DNA of 64,000 nt, taken from assembly GCA_005784505.1 (NCBI GenBank), contig VCAZ01000022.1, positions 4,654,195 to 4,718,194 on the forward strand. Reading direction: 5' to 3'. Made by a program: the position numbers and the translations under genes. This DNA comes from Bagarius yarrelli (taxonomy: Eukaryota; Chordata; Actinopteri; Siluriformes; Sisoridae). Below, in pieces: positions 52,001-61,106 of this stretch. Under the pieces are notes generated by a model, which made no database searches, had not been told where the DNA came from, and saw nothing but the letters and a program-made list of their open reading frames with translations. Position 1 is the stretch's first letter. Each line of letters starts with the position of its first letter.

Positions 52001-55000
52001 TTAGACACTTTTTCTTTCTTTAAGCGGTTCTGATGCCGAAGAGTTTGTTTTTTGGCTTGATTTTAATCAGCTTTTGTCACAGCGAATCTGTGGCTGGACA
52101 ACTGGGGTGAGTGGATCCTATTGTTCGGAACATACAGACGCAATGGGTTTCAAAAAGGAGTCTGCTAGCTACAAAAACGCTAACTGACAAAAGATTTTTT
52201 TCATGCTTATGCATGGTACACGTTGCTAGATGTCCCAGCCAACCTCTGGCATATAGCTTCTCAAATTGTTCTAGTCAAGTTGACGCCTCATAAGCAGCAG
52301 CAACAGAAGAGAGTGGAGATAGCATAACCTATGAGATAACAGCAATGCATACAATAGTCCTTAAATTCGTTGCGTCGCAAAGATTACACCAATTTTTTTT
52401 TTTACCCACACTTTTTTTTGAGGAGAGATGCGCAAGTTGTCATGACGACAGGGATGTACTGCTGATGAAGTCTCGCTCTTTGTTGTCCAATCAGATTATG
52501 GAGCTGAAACTGCAGCATGAGCAGGAGAGGACACACCTACTTCAACAACACAATACTGAGAAGGACAGCCTGGTCCAGGATCATCAGCGGGAGATTGCTA
52601 GCCTGGAGAAGCAGGCACGGTCCGCCATGGCCCAGCACCAAGCACAGACCCAGGAATGGAGAAAGCGTGATGGACAGGTACGTCTCTTCTTTTTTTCATG
52701 GTAACGTTTTCCGTATTTGGTTTCGCTAGCTTTTTTTTTTCTTTGCTAGCTTAATATTTGCTTTATCTACCATAAATTCAACAGTTAACTTCAATGGACA
52801 GAAAAGTGTCTGATTTTTTTTAAATACATTTTTTTTAATTGACGATTTGATAAAAACCTCAGCGCCACATTATTTAAAAAGGTATTTTTAATATAATAAA
52901 TATGCAAAGTCTACATGTTATCCAGCGTGTACAGTGTTTTGAGCGGGACTTAAAGGAAGACTTTACAAAGCTCTATTATCTGAAACCGCAGGTTGCTGTA
53001 AAAAAGGTAAGCAAATCGATTGGTGCAATATAGCCAAGGCCTCTTGTTTTCCCACCCTGGGTTGCATTTTCCCTTCTGTTCTTTCTTCTGTTTGAGCTCG
53101 CTTGGCATGAGTTGGTGCATTGCAAACCACTGTGCACTGGCTGGGCGCATTCGCTGTTTCTCGCGCTGCACTGCAGGTAGCCGGCCATCATCTCCAGACA
53201 AGCAAAGGCTTATATTCTCATTATATCTCCTAAAAGAGATCAGTCTTGGACAGGCAAACCTCTATTTTGTTTATCAGCGGTTTCTCATGCCTACTCCGCC
53301 AAAGCCTGTTCTTCTCTCCAGCCTGGCTAGTGCGGCGCCTCTGTGGGAAACCATTTGTCAGCCGAACCCCCAGCTGCGGATGTATTCGGCTCTTCAAACC
53401 CCGAGATGAAATATAAATTGTCAGCATGGCTAAAGCACGTTTGTTGGCTCCTTACAGGGTAGACGTCCAGCCGAGCAGCTTCTGTACAGAGTTTGGCAGT
53501 CTGACTGAAAAAAGGTTGGAAAACGCTCCTAGATTAAACATTGCGGATTTCAGTGTTATTTTGGTGAAAACCTAAGCCATGTTTAACCTGTTTTTATAAT
53601 AAATATCATGTTACTGCTCTGTACTGGACTAGCAGAAAACAAACCCCTCTTGCCTCGATCTGATAAAGGTAAAGTCTGTCAAATGTATGTACTTTGGTAT
53701 TAAAAATACTTTTTATACTCAGACTTCGGTCTGAGAATCTCTAACTAATTAGTGTATCAGTTCTTTAGCTTTAAAGTTACAGCAACAACAAAGTTTTTAT
53801 CAAGAACAAATGACTTTGATATCTTTTCCATGCCTCCACACATTACATCAATCTATTCAGCAAACACCTTATCAGGTTGTTAATGGGTCTGGTGGTGTGG
53901 ACAGGCCGCACAGGATGTGAATCCAGGAAAAGGAAATTTTCTGCTACAGAAAGAAGCTGCCAGTGGCTTAGATTGTCCATCTCTTCCATTTAATGCGGTT
54001 CGGCTAAACTTGCCATCCGATGCGACAATGTTATTTAGGTGAAAAGTTTAAACCTTAACACCATTTACCTTTAAAGTTCTCCAGGCTGGGTTTTGAGAGG
54101 CACTCAGAGTTGTTGTCTTTCTGGCGCGCCGACTCTCTTACTGTTACAGATTTCTATTATCTGATTGAAGTGTCTTTTTCATTTTTGAGAGGGCAAATAG
54201 ATAACGACAAACCCCAGCACAAAACTTTCAATCTTCTGAGAATGTAAGTGCCGTAGTTTCCTCCTAGCAGAACAGAAATTGGTATAAAAAGGGATGGTGG
54301 TGGGTTTGAAAACTTTTCTTTACGTCCTGTTATGTTTCACCCGGTTCCATCAACGTCTTTATTGAAGATATATATTTTAGCTACCGCTGACAGGAAAGCT
54401 GTCCAAGTCGGATACGATGGCCTATGTGACTACTCTGGTGTTGAGCAAGGCTTTCACTGGCTGCTTTATTGAGATAAAATGTGTTTGGCTCTGCTCAACA
54501 GCAAGATAGAAAATATTGCCAATGATGTGGGGAAAAACATTTTTCACAGTTGCAACAAAAGTCTAAACCCAGCCTTCTCTCTAAAATTGTTCAAAGCTGG
54601 AACGCGAATGTATTTACACGCACTGAAGGATAAGTCAGTGACTTGATGCGGTCAGTGCAGTTTGGATGTAAAAGGAAGCTGAAAAGAACTGATTATTAAG
54701 CAGCATGTTATTTGTTGTTGAGTTTATGCATGTGTCTGCCAATGCCCAGCACTGCTTAGCTGACCCAAGCTCAGTGGTATTACAATCTTTGAAAATTTAA
54801 CAACCGGCAATACAATAGAACCACCAAAACAAGCCAAAGGAATACAAGCAGCGGTATGCTAATACTGCGCTGAAGGTTTTATTGATCCGTGTCTTGGTTT
54901 GAAGGCTTTGTCTAGATCGCTCAGGGAATGAGCTTATATCCTTGTCCTTGGGCTGAGGCTGGAGTATTCAGTTTCCTCTCAACCTGGAATTTCTGCTTTA

Positions 55001-58000
55001 GCACCCTCCAGGCTCCCAGTTTCCTCAGTCTTTTTGAAGATGAAAGGGGTAAGGCCGAGAGTCAGTTGGCAGCCCATCTAGGACAGTTCCCAATAAATAG
55101 TGTTGCCTGCAGCAAGTACTGAGTATTAATACACAACTGACTTCATAGAAGGTGTTTCCTTTACATACATGTTTATAGCACACCGATGCAGGGGAAATAT
55201 CGGTGTGTGTTTAATAATTATTTTCAGAAGAGGACGTTTTATTCATATTTTAGTTTTTGGTTGTTGGTTCAGTCTGTATTATGCTTTGCTTTCTGCACTA
55301 TTCTTGGGAAAGAGACTAAAAATGTATAAGGGTATAAAGAGTCTGAGAATGTCAAAAAACAGACACTGTTTGCTCAGTCAATTCCATTACTATATTTCCT
55401 AAGTTTCAGCTACACTTAAACATTTTAATTGCTTTTTTTTTGTTTGGCTATTCATCTATTTTCCCACTTTTTTTATCCTTGAGATTTTCTTTAACTATGG
55501 AGTTCAAACAGCATGAAAGAGAATGGAATATTGCACTGGGGAAAACTTTGCAGCCATGATTGGCAAATTAATGACACTGACCAATTCTAACAACGTTGTT
55601 CATAAGAAAAGATTTAGCGAGAGGTACATGATGGCAAGTGGGACAGGAAATTTAGAAATGGTTTATTTTTATGCGTAAAAAATATTGTTTTGTAGATTGA
55701 CCCTGAAAATCTCATATCCCGAGCCAATGATTAATGTTATTTTTGCTACTTACACCGTACAAGGGGAAAAAAATTAATCCAAGGACAGCTTGGGAGAATG
55801 AGTCATACAATACTTATGCAATACTACATAAGAACTATATATGTCAAGTAAATCCTAAAAGTAGTACAGTAGAGTAGTGCAGTGGAGTTTGTAGTACATA
55901 TATTTAAAATACCTTTTACATGTAAACATTTGTATGGGATTTATACTTAGTTTAACTGCTGATGCTTCCTGCAGCTTACCTGGCTAAGTATTTTCATTGA
56001 GTATGTTTACATGCACCCTCTTAATGCAGTTATAATAAGATTTTGACAGATCTGATTAATGCTCATAATCTCAGCAAGCATAGTCTTATAATATTGGTGG
56101 GATTCCCCCGATTTTAATTGTAATATTGCGACCTACTTAAATGATGTCACTAGACGTGATCCACGGAATCAATACCGAAAGGTGTTCCCATATTTTTGAG
56201 TTGTGCACCATTCATGCGAACCATCCTACCCACATTCTCTAAAGAGTCATGATGTTTTTCATTGCCCTCATTAGTTTGGTTTAATACAGGCAAGTTTAGG
56301 CAAAAGCCAATCCGAGCCAAAAGGGGAGCAGGTCTCAGGCACTGATGCTTGGCTGCTCTGGCAAGAGAGTCAGTTTAAAAGGATGGTGGGTCTCAGCTTC
56401 AGATCCGCATCCAACCCCGAAAGTTTCGTAGCTGCAACAAACGCCAATGCAAAAATTTGAGAAATCAAATCCATGGCTGAAAAAGTTTGCCTGCGAATGT
56501 TCTTTCTGGCAAACGGAGGTCTATTAGCCATGCTACAGCTACGTGCTAGAGTTTACAGAAGTTAGAGCGCCATCTCACAATTCTTCACCTCAATAGTTTT
56601 CTAAGAAAATGTTCTGTTTTGTTTGTTAAGAAATGTCATGATATACAGTAAGAGAAACATTATTTGATCCCCGCTGATTTTTGTACCTTTGCCCACCAAC
56701 AAAGAAATGATCAGTGTATAGATTTAATAGAGGGGTTATTGTAACAGTGAGAAACAGAATTTTCACGTTTCAACAAAGTTATAAACTGATTTGTATTTTA
56801 TTGAGTGAAATAAGTGTTTGACCCTCTTCGCAAAAAAAGACTTAGTACTTGATGGTAAAACCCTTGTCGGCAGTCACAGAGGTCAGACATTTCTTGTCTT
56901 TGGTCACCAGGTTTGCAAACATCTCAAGAGGGATTTTGTCCCACTCCTCTTTATGTCATTAAAGTTTTAAGGATGACGATTGGCAACTCGAACCTTCAGA
57001 TCCCTCCACAGATTTTCTATGGGATTAAGGTTCAACTTCAGAACCTTAATGTGCTTCTTCTTGAGTCATTCTATTTTTGCCTTGGATTTGTGTTATGAGT
57101 CATTGTCATGCTGGAATACCGATACACAAGGAGGTGCTCCCAAGATTATTTTATATTATTTATGTAATGTTTATGGACTAAGTCTCCCGTTTCCAGCATA
57201 TCGTACTAAATCTAAACCGGTATTTTTTTACGTTTTCTGCTTCAGGAACATGTTCAGGAGCATGTAACACAATAAGCTGTTTTCTATGTGTTATTTTTTG
57301 GAGAGTGGAAAAAAACAGCACCAACGGGAATTGATTAACAATCCACCAAGTTTTTTTTTGTGTGTGTGTGTGTACATTTCCATATAAATCAATTATTAAA
57401 ACAGCAAATAGAAAATGTTTGATGTGATTTTGTTTGTAAATAGATCTGATATCTATCTGGTAGCAATAATTATTAAAATAATTCAAGTTTTGTTTTGTCT
57501 TCTTTAAAAAGAATGTCTGATCATCCAGATATTTTTCTGGGCTAATGTACTCCAGGTGCAAGAATCAGAATACAGCCATCTAATCTGTGAATTTGCAGCT
57601 GTTTATATGTTTAGAAAAACCTCTCCTGATCTAAATTGAACTAAATATAAAAACTAAACTAAATTAAGGCTAAATTACTCTATTAAAGATTTCATCCCAG
57701 ACCAGACATCACTTGCATCAGCCTAGGTTAGCATGCATGAAATCCTTTTTTTTTTTATCAGCAGCAGATAGACCTGCTACTTGAAAACATGGAAAAGTGA
57801 CTCAGACTAATGTTAAACCCCAATTTCTTTTTACCCAGCGGGTTTCTGTGCTGGAAATGGATTTAAAAATCGTGTTGGACGTCTATCCAAACTACCATAG
57901 ATTCTCTGTTGTAGGCAGGGTTTGAAATGTATTTATTAAAGCCTCCATTTAAAGTAATTGGTAAAATAGTGAATACAGCGCTCATGTCTAATGCATATTG

Positions 58001-61000
58001 ACTGTATACGTTTGCACCGTCTAGACGAGGCTCATGCTGCCTTTCCAGCAGAAATCAAAACATTTAACACAAAGAAACAGCATTCTGAGGTAATAATTCA
58101 AAACGAAAAAAAAATCTTTGTTTAAAATATGTTTAGTTAAGCAACATCACAACGTTTTCACCATTAAGACTGTTCATCAGTTTAACAAACATTTCAATGG
58201 AAAAGTACAATAACATTAGGTCACTTTGCATGCACATATGCACCCCTTAAAGCCCATAACCATAGAACCCCCCCACATAACAAATCCCAATCTAACTCTT
58301 TATCGAGAAGCTGAGCCTGCAGGGCCTGAAAATGTCTCTCCACAACTGGATACTGAATTTTCTGATCTACAGACTTTAGCTAGACTTAATAGGAAGCAGC
58401 ACCACCACACTAAGGACTGGGGCCCCGCAGGGCTGTGTGCTTAGCCCACTGCTGTTCATTCTGCTGACTCATGACTGTGTATCAATGCACCACTCAAATC
58501 ACACCGCTACGTTACGTATGATGCAACTGGGGTGAGTCTCAGCAAGAATGACAAGTAGGGCTGTGTGATTTAGATATTGCGATTTAGTCTTCTTAATAAT
58601 GCGCAGCACAGACTTTATAGATTCCTTAGATCCTTGTAGCCCAGCAGGTGCAGCATGCCTTTCTACCAAATAGATGCTTAGCTTCTTGCTGTTATTATGC
58701 AGTCAGCGCTGCCTAAATGCAGAAAAGACATTAAATTATACCAGCATTTATTATTATTATTTTTTTAAATATCTATTAAACAAAGTATATTTTTCACCTA
58801 GTGCAAAACATTTGCAATAAAAACAAAAAATTACCTTTTCTGTAAACAAGGTCTTTTTGAAATAAGGTAGGTAGTCTAGCTACTAGCGGTGCAACGGATC
58901 CAGTTGATCCATGATCTCTATGGATCACAACCTACGGTTCGACTCGCACTTGGCCCGCGGATTAATTGCTACTTTTATATTTTTATTTTAACTAATGCAA
59001 AAAAAAAAATTTTTTTCACTGTCTGATATTGTTTTTTAAGTAATTTTGTAACGACACAGAGCAGTCGTGTTCACATGACCGGGGCAAGTTAATCAGTTAA
59101 TGATGGCTAGCGGAGGAGCAGAAAATATTAAAAAGCCTCCCGCATCATTTAAATCGCATGTATGGAAGCATTTTGGCTTCACAGGCTAAAGAGATAAGCA
59201 CATCTATAGGGAAGATAATTGCTGAGTGGGAGATGTGGAGTTTTGTGATCCGTTGCACCACTACAAGCTACATTATTAGTAGTTCTGTCTTTAGCTTGAA
59301 GTCAGCACTAATATAGTGCTGTATATATATACAGTAAAAGATAAGAAGATACGGTACGGTTCACTTTATACACACGTCTGTTGTTATAGTGTAATATTCC
59401 GCCTTAATTTTATTCCTATATGCAGAGTAAAACTGTGGAATTGCCACATGCCTAAAAATGTGTGTGAAAAGGAATTTTATATCTCCTATCCAATGCTTGC
59501 TCATTTTTCACTGCAGTAAAGTCACTATGTCTTTGGCAAAGTAGCAGGTTATAGCGTTAGTTATCTCTAAAATTGTACTTTGTTGCTTTCTACTAGACTG
59601 AGTGTCACTGGCAGCACTTGCAGACGACTTTTTAGCACACACTCCTCAAAAAGCACACTCCTTTTTTTGCTCTGGCAAATTCCCTTTTTCAGTTCGCCGT
59701 CTGTCATCTCAAAGCCGAAATAATCCTATATTACAGATGTGCTTAGTTTTTTGGGGTATTAATTACATTTACATTTACAGCAACCTCATCCAGAGCGACT
59801 TACATTTTTCTTTTTTATACTGCTGAGCAATTGGGGGTTAAGAGCCCATTTCTCATCAGCCCATCCATATTCTGTCCATATTCCACAGCGGGACTATTGA
59901 AGCAGCTGCCCACTGCCTGGTTTGGGATCTGCATCGCTTCATTGACAGCTGAGATGTTCATTGGAGTCTCTCTTACCTCTATCGTCGACATTTACACACA
60001 CATTTATTCGTACAACCATGTTTATAGCAACACATTCACAGCTATAAGCCTTCATGCACAGACACTTTATTGCTTTTTGCACATTTAATTTCAATGCTGC
60101 TGTGCCTCAATTTTCAATTTGCATGAAATAATTTGTGATATGGTTGTCATTATTCTATTAATTTTTATACTATCAGTGTTTTTTTGCATTGTCTGAAGTG
60201 TTTGTTTTGTTTATTTACACTGGATTTTGCGCAGTTTGTCTTGCATTTTCCTGCAGCAGGTTGCATTTATTTGGTTAGGACAAGATGTTCTCTAGTCTTT
60301 AAGTCTGTAGCTCTTTGTGTTATGTAGCCATTTGTTGTTTTGTGTAGTATTGGGATGTTTTATGTAAAACTATTGTCTTAAGGAAACGTTTCATTTTGCT
60401 GTGTACTGCACCTAAATAGTTTTGTGCAGCAACAACTGCATACCAACGACTAAAGGCTGCTGGCGCTACAACTTATAGAGAAAATAAAGTCCAGACTTAA
60501 TTAAAACTGATCATTTACAGTTGTAATGTCAAGGTATTAGTCTGAGACTAGCATGCAGTAAACGATTAAAAAAAAAAGGTTTTTCACCCCCCTATAAGCT
60601 TGTGAAACATCCCATGCCAAACTCTGGGGATGAATACACTGTTTGGGAGAAGGTAAAACACATAGTATAACCACGCTTTGTCATTGGTTTTAAAACAATT
60701 TTAGATTTAGTCTCATTCTTACTCAAATAAACACCTTATTTCTGGAAATAGCTTCCAACAGATCACTAAGTAGCAACAGAAAAGATAGTTTGAGGCACGT
60801 ATTTGGGTGCGATGGTCAGGGGTGCACATACAGTACCTATAGTGGTTATTGATTCATAAAAACTAGTGCCAAAATAGGTGGCAAATAGGTTTTCTGCTCC
60901 TGCCGTTTCACCATTTAAACAAATGTTTCTAAATGTGTCTCCTGAGCACGGCTCTATTTTGAGCAAAAGCCCCACCTTGGCGTAATTACAGAACACTTCA

Positions 61001-61065
61001 GTTTTACAAGGTGCTGGCTTTTTGTCATATAATACACACCAAAGCATTGACCCCTTATTCTGTAA

Positions 61066-61106
<41 letters not shown>

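Larger units (their letters stand above)
49447..52494 (+). other. CEP112 intron (3048 bp)
   Basis: It holds SINE copies near 49796, 50457 and 50727. Around 51010-51340 is a unique G+C-richer segment open in frames on both strands. No exon is supported there because no CEP112 residues are missing between exons 11 and 12. Confidence 0.7.

Noticed and set aside
54920..55110. Interspersed repeat (GTCAGTTGGCAGCCCATCTA)
   Set aside because: It resembles a common fish repeat over a few words only, too weak to support.
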